From NCBI GenBank assembly GCA_021802185.1, contig JAKAAV010000058.1, positions 1 to 9,309 of the forward strand: a DNA stretch of 9,309 nt, in the 5' to 3' direction. The notes under the pieces are model-generated. The model had not been told where the DNA came from, made no database searches, and saw nothing but the letters and a program-made list of their open reading frames with translations. Positions 1 to 6,626 of this stretch are shown piece after piece; position 1 is the first letter of the stretch, and the number at the start of each line of letters is the position of its first letter. The stretch is from Chloroflexota bacterium. GTDB taxonomy: Bacteria > Chloroflexota > Limnocylindria > Limnocylindrales > CSP1-4. Position numbers and translations under genes: made by a program.

Positions 1-2
1 TG

Positions 3-398
3 ACGGGCGGCGCGGGTGGCCTCGGCGGGACCAGCGCGGGCGGCGCCGGCACGTCTGCCGGGCCGGGCATGCCGGTCGGCGCGATGCCGGGGAGCATGCC
101 GGCGAGCGCCGTGTCCGCGAACGGCACGGGGCCGTCGGGGGACGGCACGGGGCCGTCGGGGGACGGCGCACACCAGCCGGAGGGCGCGGTCGTTGCCGCC
201 GGTGCCGGCGGGGTCGCGGCCGGTCACGCCGCCCCCCAGATCCGGGGGCTCGGCCGCGACACGACGCACCAGATGATGCAGCAGAGCATCGACGGGGCAC
301 AGGGACAGGCCCGGGCGGCGGGAACGCCGAAGCTCGGCCGGAACGACCCGTGCTTCTGCGGGAGCGGGCTCAAGTACAAGAAGTGCCACGGTCGCTGA
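3..398 (+). CDS. secA: Protein translocase subunit SecA, C-terminal end (5' partial)
   Basis: SecA is the ATPase motor that pushes unfolded preproteins through SecYEG. Only the last 131 codons are present; the frame is open from the window edge and ends at TGA. The ATPase domains lie outside the window. The visible part is a Gly/Ala/Pro-rich low-complexity linker, then a short helix-like stretch ([12 protein letters not shown]), then the terminal SEC-C zinc motif [13 protein letters not shown] (CxCx8CH). The run [11 protein letters not shown] is the usual end of SecA and binds zinc, with SecB or ribosome contact known in some bacteria. SEC-C tails also occur on other proteins, but the terminal position and a nearby prfB, as in Firmicutes, favour SecA. 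The linker is unusually long and Gly-rich and carries a heptapeptide duplication. The next gene follows almost directly. Confidence 0.85.
   Translation, partial: TGGAGGLGGTSAGGAGTSAGPGMPVGAMPGSMPASAVSANGTGPSGDGTGPSGDGAHQPEGAVVAAGAGGVAAGHAAPQIRGLGRDTTHQMMQQSIDGAQGQARAAGTPKLGRNDPCFCGSGLKYKKCHGR
121..162 (+). repeat. 21-bp tandem duplication in the secA linker
   Basis: Two identical, adjacent 21-bp units (121-141 and 142-162) encode the heptapeptide GTGPSGD twice, in frame. The unit is a multiple of three, so copy-number change would keep SecA's SEC-C tail in frame. It looks like slippage in a disordered linker; no function is evident. Confidence 0.9.
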
Positions 399-409
399 GG
401 GCGGCCCTG

Positions 410-988
410 TTGAGGATCTCCCTCGCCGGCGTGGCCGGCGTCGTTGCCGTCGGCGTCTACGCGACGTTCAGGATCTGGCAGCAGGGCCAGGTCGACGAGC
501 AGGGCCATCCGGCCGACGCGATCGTCGTCCTCGGCGCGGCGCACTACGGGAACACGGCGTCGCCCGTGTTCGCCGCACGACTCGACCACGCCGTCGAGCT
601 CTGGCTGAACCACGCCGCCCCCTGGCTGATCGTGACGGGCGGGATGGCGCCCGGCGACACGACGGCCGAGGCGGACGTCGCCCGGCGCTACGCCGAGGAC
701 AGGGGCGTGCCGTCGGCGGCGATCCTCGACGAGCGGACCGGACGCGACACCGCCGAGTCGCTGGGGAACGTGGCCGCGATCATGCGTGCGCACGGACTCC
801 GGTCGGCCCTGTTCGTCAGCGACCGCACGCACATGCTGCGCGTTCTCCGGGTCGCGACCGACCTCGGGATCGTGTCGTACGGCTCACCCACCCCCACGAG
901 CCCGACCGACGTCGATCCGCCGGCGCGCCTCGAGGCGACGCTCCACGAGCTCGGAGCCCTCGGCTGGTACCTCGTCAGCGGCCGCTGA
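410..988 (+). CDS. YdcF-like (DUF218) membrane-anchored protein
   Basis: 192 residues from TTG at 410. I chose this start because GAGG lies at 397-400, nine bases upstream, and because it gives a compact N-terminal anchor (MRIS, then a hydrophobic helix at about residues 4-22). GTG starts at 350 and 383 would overlap the secA SEC-C codons and only add charged residues. The rest matches the DUF218/YdcF fold: ADAIVVLGAA (35-44), RLDHAVELW (57-65), WLIVTGG (72-78), an acidic AEADVARRYAEDRGVP segment (86-101), then ILDERTGRDTAESLGN and a C-terminal Rossmann-like half. The family includes E. coli YdcF, SanA and ElyC, linked to envelope or cell-wall functions; the substrate here cannot be told. A topology with the catalytic domain outside the membrane is inferred. 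It sits 11 bases after secA and may be cotranscribed with it. Confidence 0.82.
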   Translation: MRISLAGVAGVVAVGVYATFRIWQQGQVDEQGHPADAIVVLGAAHYGNTASPVFAARLDHAVELWLNHAAPWLIVTGGMAPGDTTAEADVARRYAEDRGVPSAAILDERTGRDTAESLGNVAAIMRAHGLRSALFVSDRTHMLRVLRVATDLGIVSYGSPTPTSPTDVDPPARLEATLHELGALGWYLVSGR

Positions 989-1004
989 CCGACGGTTCGC
1001 CCCG

Positions 1005-1020
1005 GATCGGCGGCCCGATC
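1005..1020 (+). terminator. Weak hairpin after ydcF-like gene
   Basis: A 6-bp perfect stem (GATCGG/CCGATC) with a 4-base loop lies 16 bases after the stop codon and ahead of the next promoter. It has no T-tract, so termination is only suggested by position. Confidence 0.2.
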
Positions 1021-1097
1021 GCGGCGTGCAGCGGCGCCCCGACCCGGCAATCGCCCTACCGCGCGAATGATATGTGCAGAAATTCGCCGGCAACCTC

Positions 1098-1126
1098 TTG
1101 AGTACGCGGAGGCCGGTTCGTATACT
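1098..1126 (+). promoter_or_regulatory. Sigma70-type promoter for the Cys-rich ORF-prfB operon
   Basis: TTGAGT (1098-1103), a 17-base spacer and TATACT (1121-1126). The expected transcription start is near 1133, leaving about 94 bases of leader before the first chosen start codon. The same TTGnnT-N17-TAnnnT form recurs at 8195 and 8975, which supports it as the housekeeping promoter type here. Confidence 0.72.
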
Positions 1127-1132
1127 CGGCTG

Positions 1133-1226
1133 AAACGCCGGAGGTCACGCTCTGGCGTTCCGTTTGCCACCCGGAGGCCCCGGCAGCGAGGCTCGCCAGC
1201 GGTGGAATCGCAGCAGCGAGGGTGTC
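1133..1226 (+). promoter_or_regulatory. Structured 5' leader upstream of Cys-rich ORF and prfB
   Basis: This is the untranslated stretch between the predicted transcription start and GTG 1227. AACGCC (1134-1139) pairs with GGCGTT (1154-1159), leaving a GGAGG-containing loop. Further on, CCACC (1167-1171) pairs with GGTGG (1201-1205) and encloses GC-rich smaller dyads (CCGG...CCGG). I do not recognise a known riboswitch class. A TTG at 1164 would turn half of this into coding sequence, but its product would be a Pro/Gly/Arg-rich extension with no recognisable content. Confidence 0.35.
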
Positions 1227-1454
1227 GTGCGGGCAGAGATCCTTGAAGAGGGTTTCCTCGATCTGATCGCGTGTGAGCGCGACTGCCGCAAATGCAGCTA
1301 CGCCGCAAGCCTCGACTGCGATGGCAACTGCGGCGTCTGCCCCCACAACGGGTACTGTCCCTGCGTGAACCCCGTCGTCGCCAGAAGCAAGAGCGCACTG
1401 CGGATGATCGAGCTTCGCCCGATCCTGCTGCAGGATCTGCGGGACCGCCGCTGA
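1227..1454 (+). CDS. Small cysteine-rich protein, unknown function, coupled to prfB
   Basis: 75 residues from GTG 1227, preceded by GAGGG at 1218-1222. An in-frame TTG at 1164 is the alternative start. Eight cysteines fall in residues 16-46 with spacing C-x3-C-x2-C-x7-C-x3-C-x2-C-x5-C-x-C. This contains two copies of a CxxxCxxC unit (CERDCRKC and CDGNCGVC), followed by YCPC. Such spacing suggests bound metal, either zinc or one or two Fe-S clusters. CxxxCxxC is also the radical-SAM signature, but the protein is far too short for that fold. The flanks are a short acidic N-terminal helix and a basic, Leu-rich C-terminal helix. It is the first gene after a consensus promoter, and its TGA overlaps the prfB ATG by one base (TGATG), which implies translational coupling. 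I do not recognise the family. The codon pattern and the overlap make it a credible gene. Confidence 0.68.
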   Translation: MRAEILEEGFLDLIACERDCRKCSYAASLDCDGNCGVCPHNGYCPCVNPVVARSKSALRMIELRPILLQDLRDRR

Positions 1455-2561
1455 TGGACGCCAGCGCCATCCGCGACCTCGCCGAGCGCGTCCGGGCGAC
1501 CTCGGGGCGGCTTTGACCTCGGCGAGAGGGAAGCCCGACTCGCCGAGCTCGACCGGGAGAGTGCGCGCCCGGACCTGTGGGACGACCCACGAGCAGCGCA
1601 GCAGATCATGCGCGACGCGGAACGTCTGCGCGAGGAGATCGGTACCTGGCGCGACCTCGAGCGCCGCGCGACCGACATCGCCGAGCTGACCGCGCTCGCC
1701 GAGGACGACCCGGACCTCGCGGCCGAGGTGGACGCGGAGGCGGCCGAGCTCGAGGCAGCGTACGACTCGCTCCGCACCGCCCTGCTGTTCAGCGGCGAGT
1801 ACGACGACCGGAACGCGCTCCTGACGATCAGCGCCGGCGTCGGCGGCACCGAGGCCACCGATTGGGCGCAGATGCTCCTCCGCATGTACCTGCGCTGGGC
1901 AGAGCGCCACCGGTTCGCGACGGAGATCCTCGACCAGACGGAGGGCGAGGAGGTCGGGCTCAAGAGCGTGACCGTCGCCGTGAACGGCCGCTCGGCGTAC
2001 GGGTACCTCCGCGCCGAGCGCGGAGTCCACCGGCTCGTGCGGATCAGCCCGTTCGACTCGCAGCGACGCCGCCACACGACGTTCGCGCTGATCGAGGTGG
2101 TGCCCGAGGTCGAGAACGACGTCGAGGTCGAGATCGACCCGGACGACCTGCGGATCGACACGTTCCGGGCGACCGGCCACGGCGGGCAGAACGTCAACAA
2201 GACCGACTCCGCCGTCCGGATCACGCACCTTCCGACCGGCATCGTCGCGCAGAGCCAGAACGAGCGCTCGCAGGTCCAGAACAAGGACACCGCGATGAAG
2301 CTCCTCCGCGCGCGCCTGCTCGAGCGTGCCCTCGAGGAGCGCGAGGCGCAGATGGCGGCCCTGCGCGGCGAGCACGTCGAGGCCGGGTGGGGGCACCAGA
2401 TCCGGTCGTACGTGCTGCACCCCTACCAGATGGTGAAGGACCTCCGGACCGAGTACGAGACGAGCAACACGGCCGCGGTGCTCGACGGCGACCTCGACGC
2501 GTTCATGCGCGCCGAGCTCGAGCGCGTCGCGACGACGGGCGCGGGGACGGCCGGCGCGTGA
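1454..2561 (+). CDS. prfB: Peptide chain release factor 2, with programmed +1 frameshift
   Basis: RF2 recognises UGA and UAA in the ribosomal A site and triggers peptidyl-tRNA hydrolysis. The first 20 codons run from ATG 1454 to CTT 1511-1513, then meet in-frame TGA 1514-1516. A +1 shift continues from GAC 1515 to TGA 2559-2561, giving 368 residues, the usual RF2 length. Domains in order: an N-terminal acidic coiled-coil/helical domain (about residues 1-110), the PCRF-type region, the stop-codon-reading tripeptide S198-P199-F200 in RISPFDSQRRRHTTFA, and the catalytic G243-G244-Q245 loop in TGHGGQNVNKT, followed by VRITHLPTGIVAQSQNERSQ. SPF, not PxT, identifies RF2 rather than RF1. The residue two before GGQ's first Gly pair is part of GHGGQ, where GAGGQ is commoner. 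The start overlaps the Cys-rich ORF, and the end overlaps the next gene by four bases. Confidence 0.97.
1504..1517 (+). other. RF2 programmed +1 frameshift site
   Basis: The sequence is GGGG CGG CTT TGA C. A Shine-Dalgarno-like GGGG (1504-1507) lies three bases before the slip codon CTT (1511-1513), followed by TGA and a C, a poor termination context. This is the same geometry as the E. coli autoregulatory site. With plentiful RF2, ribosomes stop at codon 21; when RF2 is scarce, tRNA-Leu slips from CTT to TTT and reads on from GAC. The downstream frame encodes the rest of RF2 with no gap, so the stop is not a sequencing error or a pseudogene lesion. Confidence 0.95.
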
Positions 2562-3556
2562 AGCGCGGCGGGCCGGACGCCGAGCACGCGGTCCTCCGCC
2601 GCATCGAGCCGGTCGACATCCCGGCCTGCATCGACGTGTTCTACGAGTCCGTCGACCCGCTCTACGCCGCCCTGGACCAGCAGGTCCCGCCACGTGACCC
2701 GGCCTCGCTCAGCCGCCTGATCACCCACCTCGTCGACGGGGACGGCGAGCGGGCCTGGCTCGCGGAATCGCCGTCGGCGACGGGCGATCCGAACCCGCCC
2801 CGCGTCCTGGGCTTCGGAACGGCCTGGCTGCGCGACACGACGTGGTACCTCGCGCTGCTGTTCGTCCGGCCCGAGGCGCAGGCGGGCGGCCTCGGGCGCC
2901 GGCTGCTCCTTCGCACGTTCCCGGGCGGCGGTGACGGGGCGGACGGCGCGCGAACCGATCCGCCAGCGACCGGCCCCGGCATGCTCGCGACCTGCGTCGA
3001 CTCGATCCAGCCCATCTCGACGGGGCTGTACGCGAGCTACGGGATCGTGCCTCGCGTGCCCCTCTTCACGGCGATCGGGTACCCGAGGCCCGGCTCGCTG
3101 CCCGACCTGCCCCGCGACGTCGTGGCGACGGCGTTCGACGCGCTGGCACCGGCCGTCGACCTCGGCGAGACGCTCGCGGCAATCGACCGCGCGCTTCTCG
3201 GCTTCGCGCGCCCACTGGAGCACCGGATGTGGGCCCGCGAGGGACGCGGTGGCGTGCTGTTCCGGCAGGCGCCCGAGGGGACGCCGCTCGGGTACGGGTA
3301 CGCCCAGCGGTCGGGCCGGATCGGTCCCGTCGCGCTGCTCGACGACACCCTGTACCCGGCCGTGCTCGGCACCCTCGTCGGTCGCGTGTCGCCGCCCGGG
3401 CCGTACCTCGTCCTCGTGCCGGGCACGAACGACCGCGCGGTGGTTGCGCTGCTGCGCGCCGGGCTCCGCTTCGAAGGCTTCCCCGGCATCGTCGCCTCGA
3501 CGCGGCCGTGGCCGGGGCTCGACCGGTACCTGCCGGCGAGCTTCGCGCTCCCGTGA
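2558..3556 (+). CDS. Two-domain GNAT-like N-acetyltransferase
   Basis: 332 residues from GTG 2558, overlapping the prfB TGA by four bases (GTGA), so probably translationally coupled. The N-terminal half is a GNAT domain. It has LRRIEPVDIPACIDVF at the start, a strand (TTWYLALLFVRPEAQ), then the acetyl-CoA pyrophosphate-binding motif Q108-A-G-G111-L-G113-R-R (QxxGxG). The C-terminal half (about 210-332) looks like a second, degenerate GNAT-type domain. It contains GYGYAQRSGRIGPVAL, then YLVLVPGTNDRAVVALLRAGL and a closing segment STRPWPGLDRYLPAS. That tail is common in tandem GNAT proteins, where the second domain is often structural. The acceptor substrate is unknown. Being cotranscribed with RF2 does not by itself imply a role in translation. 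A Gly/Asp/Pro-rich insertion (about 121-138) follows the CoA motif. Confidence 0.8.
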   Translation: MKRGGPDAEHAVLRRIEPVDIPACIDVFYESVDPLYAALDQQVPPRDPASLSRLITHLVDGDGERAWLAESPSATGDPNPPRVLGFGTAWLRDTTWYLALLFVRPEAQAGGLGRRLLLRTFPGGGDGADGARTDPPATGPGMLATCVDSIQPISTGLYASYGIVPRVPLFTAIGYPRPGSLPDLPRDVVATAFDALAPAVDLGETLAAIDRALLGFARPLEHRMWAREGRGGVLFRQAPEGTPLGYGYAQRSGRIGPVALLDDTLYPAVLGTLVGRVSPPGPYLVLVPGTNDRAVVALLRAGLRFEGFPGIVASTRPWPGLDRYLPASFALP

Positions 3557-3578
3557 CCCTTCGTCCTGCCGTGACCCG

Positions 3579-4520
3579 ATGACGGACGATCGCCGTCGCG
3601 CCCCGCGGCCGTTCGATCCCGCCACGTTCGACGACTCGGCGTGGGGGGCCGCCTGGAGCGCGGGCCTCCGGCGCGGCACGGAGAGCGAGCTCAGGTCGTG
3701 GCTCGACCTGGCGATGGGGTGCGCCGACGAGGCCGACGCGATCGCGCTGGCGCACTTCCGGCGCGACCTGCGCATCGACACGAAGCCGGACCGCACGTAC
3801 GTGACGCAGGCGGACCGGTCGATCGAGGCGCTCGTGCGCGACCGGGTGCGGGCCGCGCACCCGGACCACGGGATGGTGGGGGAGGAGTACGGCACCGACG
3901 CCGCGGCCGCATCGGTCCGGTGGTACGTCGACCCCATCGACGGCACGCACAACTACGTTCGCGGCGTGCCGCTGTTCGCGACGCTCCTCGCCGTCGAGCG
4001 GGACGGGGAGCTGCAGACAGCCGTGCTGTCGGCCCCGGCCCTGGGCGACCGATGGTTCGCCTGGCGTGGCGGCGGTGCGTGGGTCCGCCGCGCGAGCGCG
4101 ACGAGTCGCGTCAGCAGTTCGGCGGTCGCGTCGCTCGGCGACGCGCAGGTGGTGTACAGCTCCCCAGCCGGGGTCCGGTCGTGCGGGTGGGCACCCGGGT
4201 TCGACGACCTCGTCGCTCGGGCGTGGCGGGAACGCGGGTTCGGCGACTTCTGGGGCTATGCGCTCGTCGCGGAGGGTGCCGCGGAGGCCATGGTCGAGGT
4301 CGGGATTCACCCGTGGGATCTCGCGGCGCCGATCGTGCTCGTCGAGGAGGCCGGTGGCCGGGTCACGGACTTCGGCGGGCGCAGGGGCGTCGACGTCGCG
4401 AGCGTCGTCGCGACGAACGGCCGGCTCCACGCGGAAGTGCTGGAGGCGCTGGCCGGGCCGCCGGCGCCGCCCGGGGCGGATGGCGCGCGGGACACGACGC
4501 CGGGCTCGCGGGGAGCCTGA
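3579..4520 (+). CDS. hisN: HisN-like histidinol-phosphatase / inositol monophosphatase family protein
   Basis: 313 residues from ATG 3579, 22 bases after the GNAT gene. It is an Mg2+-dependent IMPase-fold phosphatase. All metal-site motifs are intact: G101-E102-E103, then W-Y-V-D118-P-I-D121-G-T-x-N (DPIDGT), and W-D247 in HPWDLAAPIVLVEEAGG. The wording GTHNYVRGVPLFATLLAVE and the DRWFAWRGGGAW segment resemble the HisN branch (histidinol-phosphate phosphatase of Actinobacteria and others) more than classical SuhB. I infer histidine-biosynthetic phosphatase as the likeliest role, but inositol-phosphate or another sugar-phosphate phosphatase cannot be excluded. The N-terminal 40 residues and the C-terminal Pro/Gly/Ala tail (about 288-313) are extra to the core fold. 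It is likely the last gene of the prfB operon, since a repeat-rich gap follows. Confidence 0.83.
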   Translation: MTDDRRRAPRPFDPATFDDSAWGAAWSAGLRRGTESELRSWLDLAMGCADEADAIALAHFRRDLRIDTKPDRTYVTQADRSIEALVRDRVRAAHPDHGMVGEEYGTDAAAASVRWYVDPIDGTHNYVRGVPLFATLLAVERDGELQTAVLSAPALGDRWFAWRGGGAWVRRASATSRVSSSAVASLGDAQVVYSSPAGVRSCGWAPGFDDLVARAWRERGFGDFWGYALVAEGAAEAMVEVGIHPWDLAAPIVLVEEAGGRVTDFGGRRGVDVASVVATNGRLHAEVLEALAGPPAPPGADGARDTTPGSRGA

Positions 4521-4551
4521 GGGTGCGATGGCAGGCCGAGAGCGCCCCGCA

Positions 4552-4630
4552 GCCGAGGCCGCATGTGTGGCCGAGGCCGCCACATGGCCGAGGCCGCATG
4601 TGTGGCCGAGGCCGCCACATGGCCGAGGCC
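4552..4630 (+). repeat. 35-bp tandem repeat array with internal dyads, 2.3 copies
   Basis: Two identical 35-bp units (4552-4586 and 4587-4621) are followed by a 9-base third start (4622-4630). Each unit is built as GCCGAGGCC - GCATGTGTG - GCCGAGGCC - GCCACATG. The 9-mer GCCGAGGCC therefore occurs five times at alternating 18- and 17-base steps. CATGTG and CACATG alternate between them and are reverse complements, so each unit can fold into a hairpin and neighbours can refold with one another. It lies between hisN and ftsE, outside both coding regions. Possible roles are transcript processing or termination, a multi-site protein-binding array, or a genome-dispersed intergenic repeat. Confidence 0.9.
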
Positions 4631-4644
4631 GTCTGCAAGCCCTG

Positions 4645-4653
4645 TGTTACCCT
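4645..4653 (+). promoter_or_regulatory. Possible extended -10 element upstream of ftsE
   Basis: TGTTACCCT fits TGnTAnnnT (hexamer TACCCT, 4648-4653). No acceptable -35 lies 16-18 bases upstream, because that stretch is the end of the repeat array. If it is active, transcripts would start near 4660 with about 80 bases of leader before ftsE. Confidence 0.3.
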
Positions 4654-4741
4654 CGTGCCCGTCGTGGCTTTGCTCGCCGTGCCCGCGTGCGGAGTCCCAT
4701 CCCACTCCGTCCGCGGAGCCTGACTTGACCGTCTCGCAGCG

Positions 4742-5545
4742 TTGAGCACCATCTTCCAGCCGCCATCGCGACCGCTCTCGGCGGCAACGCTGATCCGGCC
4801 CGACCGCAAGGCGGTCGCTCCCCGCGCAGAGCACGCGTCCGACGCCGCCGAACGCCGCACGTCGATCGTCCTGGAGGACGTCAGCAAGGTCTACCCGAAC
4901 GGACGGCGCGCACTTGCCGACGTCGACCTGGTCGTCCCCGACGGCGACTTCGTGTTCATCGTCGGCCCGTCGGGCGCCGGCAAGAGCACGCTGATCAGGC
5001 TCCTGATCCGCGACGAGCTCCCGACGAGCGGCCGCGTCCTCGTGGCGGGCCGCGACGTGCGCCGGCTCTCCCGGCGCGAGGTTCCGCGGCTGCGCCGCCA
5101 GGTCGGCATCGTGTTCCAGGACTTCAAGCTGCTGCCGCACAAGTCGGTCCGCGACAACGTCGCGTTCGCGCTCGAGGTGACGGGAACCCCGGGGCGGCAG
5201 ATCCGGCCCGCGGTCGAGCGCGTCCTCGCGCTCGTGGGCCTGACGGGGGCCGCGGATCAGCGCCCGAGCCAGCTCTCGGGCGGCGAACAGCAGCGCACGG
5301 CGATCGCGCGAGCACTCGTGCACGAGCCGCGGGTCGTCATCGCCGACGAGCCGACGGGCAACCTCGACCCACTGATCAGCTGGGAGATCATCCAGCTGCT
5401 GCTGCGCATCAACGAGCTCGGCACGACCGTGCTCATGGCCACGCACAACGCCGACGTGGTCACCGCGCTCCGCCGGCGCGTGGTCGCCCTCGAGGACGGA
5501 CGCGTGGTCCGCGACGAGATCGGCGGGTACCACCGCGAGTACTGA
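4742..5545 (+). CDS. ftsE: Cell division ATP-binding protein FtsE
   Basis: FtsE is the cytoplasmic ABC ATPase of the FtsEX complex. It links the divisome to activation of peptidoglycan hydrolases. Visible motifs: Walker A GPSGAGKST (75-83), Q-loop Q126 in VFQDFKLLPHKSVRDNVAFALEV (a stretch typical of FtsE), signature LSGGEQQR (178-185), Walker B VVIADEP (198-204) and H-loop H235 in MATHNADVV. The core starts at SIVLEDVSKVYPNG (41-54), so the only standard start, TTG 4742, adds about 40 residues not found in typical FtsE. An in-frame stop at 4721 closes the frame upstream. No Shine-Dalgarno sits at the right distance from the TTG. An unrecognised non-standard start nearer the core, such as CTG 4790, is possible. 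The stop is three bases from the ftsX start. Confidence 0.95.
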   Translation: MSTIFQPPSRPLSAATLIRPDRKAVAPRAEHASDAAERRTSIVLEDVSKVYPNGRRALADVDLVVPDGDFVFIVGPSGAGKSTLIRLLIRDELPTSGRVLVAGRDVRRLSRREVPRLRRQVGIVFQDFKLLPHKSVRDNVAFALEVTGTPGRQIRPAVERVLALVGLTGAADQRPSQLSGGEQQRTAIARALVHEPRVVIADEPTGNLDPLISWEIIQLLLRINELGTTVLMATHNADVVTALRRRVVALEDGRVVRDEIGGYHREY

Positions 5546-5548
5546 TCG

Positions 5549-6439
5549 ATGATCCGGTTCCTGCTGTTCTCGATCGAGCGCGCCTGGCAGGGCTTCTGGA
5601 GGAACGCGGTCATGAGCGTCGCGGCGACCGTGACGATGACGCTCATGCTCATGATGCTCGCCGGCCTCGTGATCGGGCTGTCGGGCATGGACGCCGGCCT
5701 CCGCTTCGTCGAGCAGAAGGTCGAGGTCCAGGCATTCGTGGCCGACGGCACGCCGCAGCCGCGCATCGACGCGCTCGTCGCGCAGGTCCGGGCGCTGCCG
5801 GAGGTCGCCGACGTCCAGTTCGTCGACAAGACACAGGCCCTCGAGCAGTGGCAGGCGCAGCTCCGCCAGCAGGGCAAGCCCGACTACACGAGCGCCACCG
5901 GCACGAACCCGATCCCCGCGAGCATCCTTGTCAAGCTCAAGGACCCGCACGTGTACGGGAGCGTCATCGAGACGCTGCAGTCGGCGCAGGGGGTCGTCAC
6001 CGACGTGCTGGAGACGCAGCACGTGGTGGACGCGCTCCTCACGGTCACCGGCTTCCTGCGCACGGCCGGCGTCGTCGTGCTCCTGCTCGTGGGCGTGACT
6101 GTCCTGTTCATCGTCGTCAACACGATCCGGCTGGCAGTCGTCGCCCGCGCCGAGGAGATCGAGATCATGCGGCTGGTCGGCGCGTCCGACGCGTTCATCC
6201 GCTGGCCGTTCATCTTCGAGGGGATGCTCGTCGGGCTCTTCGGCGCCGCGATCACGCTCGGGATCCTCGCGCTCGCGGCCCAGCCGATCGGACAGGCCGT
6301 CGCGACCGTCGTCGGCCAGGTCCCGATCCAGTTCGACCAGCATCTCGGCGAACAGCTCGTCGCGGTGGTGGCCGGTGCGGGCCTCGGGCTCGGCGCGGCC
6401 GGGGCGTTCATCTCCGTCCGGACGTACCTGATCCGGTAG
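5549..6439 (+). CDS. ftsX: Cell division protein FtsX
   Basis: FtsX is the membrane partner of FtsE; its extracellular loop recruits or activates cell-wall hydrolases. The protein has 296 residues from ATG 5549, three bases after the ftsE stop, so the two are translationally coupled. Topology is typical of the family: a short cytoplasmic N-terminus (RFLLFSIERAWQGFWRN), TM1 at about 21-45, an extracellular domain at about 46-170, then TM2 (171-195), TM3 (222-246) and TM4 (268-289). The conserved FtsX segment NTIRLAVVARAEEIEIMRLVG (190-210) follows TM2, and GASDAFIRWPFIFEGMLVG leads into TM3. No lesions are visible. The gene ends in TAG, one of only two here not ending in TGA. Confidence 0.95.
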   Translation: MIRFLLFSIERAWQGFWRNAVMSVAATVTMTLMLMMLAGLVIGLSGMDAGLRFVEQKVEVQAFVADGTPQPRIDALVAQVRALPEVADVQFVDKTQALEQWQAQLRQQGKPDYTSATGTNPIPASILVKLKDPHVYGSVIETLQSAQGVVTDVLETQHVVDALLTVTGFLRTAGVVVLLLVGVTVLFIVVNTIRLAVVARAEEIEIMRLVGASDAFIRWPFIFEGMLVGLFGAAITLGILALAAQPIGQAVATVVGQVPIQFDQHLGEQLVAVVAGAGLGLGAAGAFISVRTYLIR

Positions 6440-6626
6440 CATGGGCGTCCGCCCGGCGCAGGTCCGCGGGGCGGCGGTCCGACGGGGCGAACGGGAAGGT
6501 CGAAGACCGCGGATGGGGCGACCGACGCTCGGTTGCCTGAGCCGTCCTGGGCACGGGGAGGGGGCGCGGTGCAGAATCCGGGGTACCGACCGTCCACCCA
6601 CGCGACCTTCGCCGCCCGAGGCACCA
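6440..6626 (+). other. ftsX-protease intergenic region
   Basis: 187 bases with no supportable gene. It is open in the protease frame from ATG 6441, but the encoded stretch is an Arg/Gly/Pro-rich extension ahead of the membrane anchor and looks non-coding. A small dyad GGTC-GAA-GACC occurs near 6498-6508. A CAGAAT (6572-6577) with TGGGCA 18 bases before it is a poor promoter candidate. Confidence 0.4.

Noticed and set aside
1164..1226. TTG 1164 as start of the Cys-rich protein
   Set aside because: The extra 21 residues look non-coding and coincide with the dyads of the leader; GTG 1227 has GAGGG upstream. Not fully excluded.
1514..1516. In-frame TGA in prfB as a pseudogene lesion
   Set aside because: The stop sits in a complete CTT-TGA-C frameshift context with an SD-like GGGG, and the shifted frame gives full-length RF2.
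4552..4630. CRISPR array
   Set aside because: The 35-bp units are directly adjacent with no variable spacers, and no cas gene is present.
6548..6577. Promoter TGGGCA-N18-CAGAAT before the protease gene
   Set aside because: The -35 matches only four of six bases and the -10 lacks the leading T; too weak to list as a feature.
6441..6626. ATG 6441 as the protease start
   Set aside because: It adds 62 Arg/Gly/Pro-rich residues before the membrane anchor. ATG 6627 has a well-spaced GAGG and places the anchor normally.
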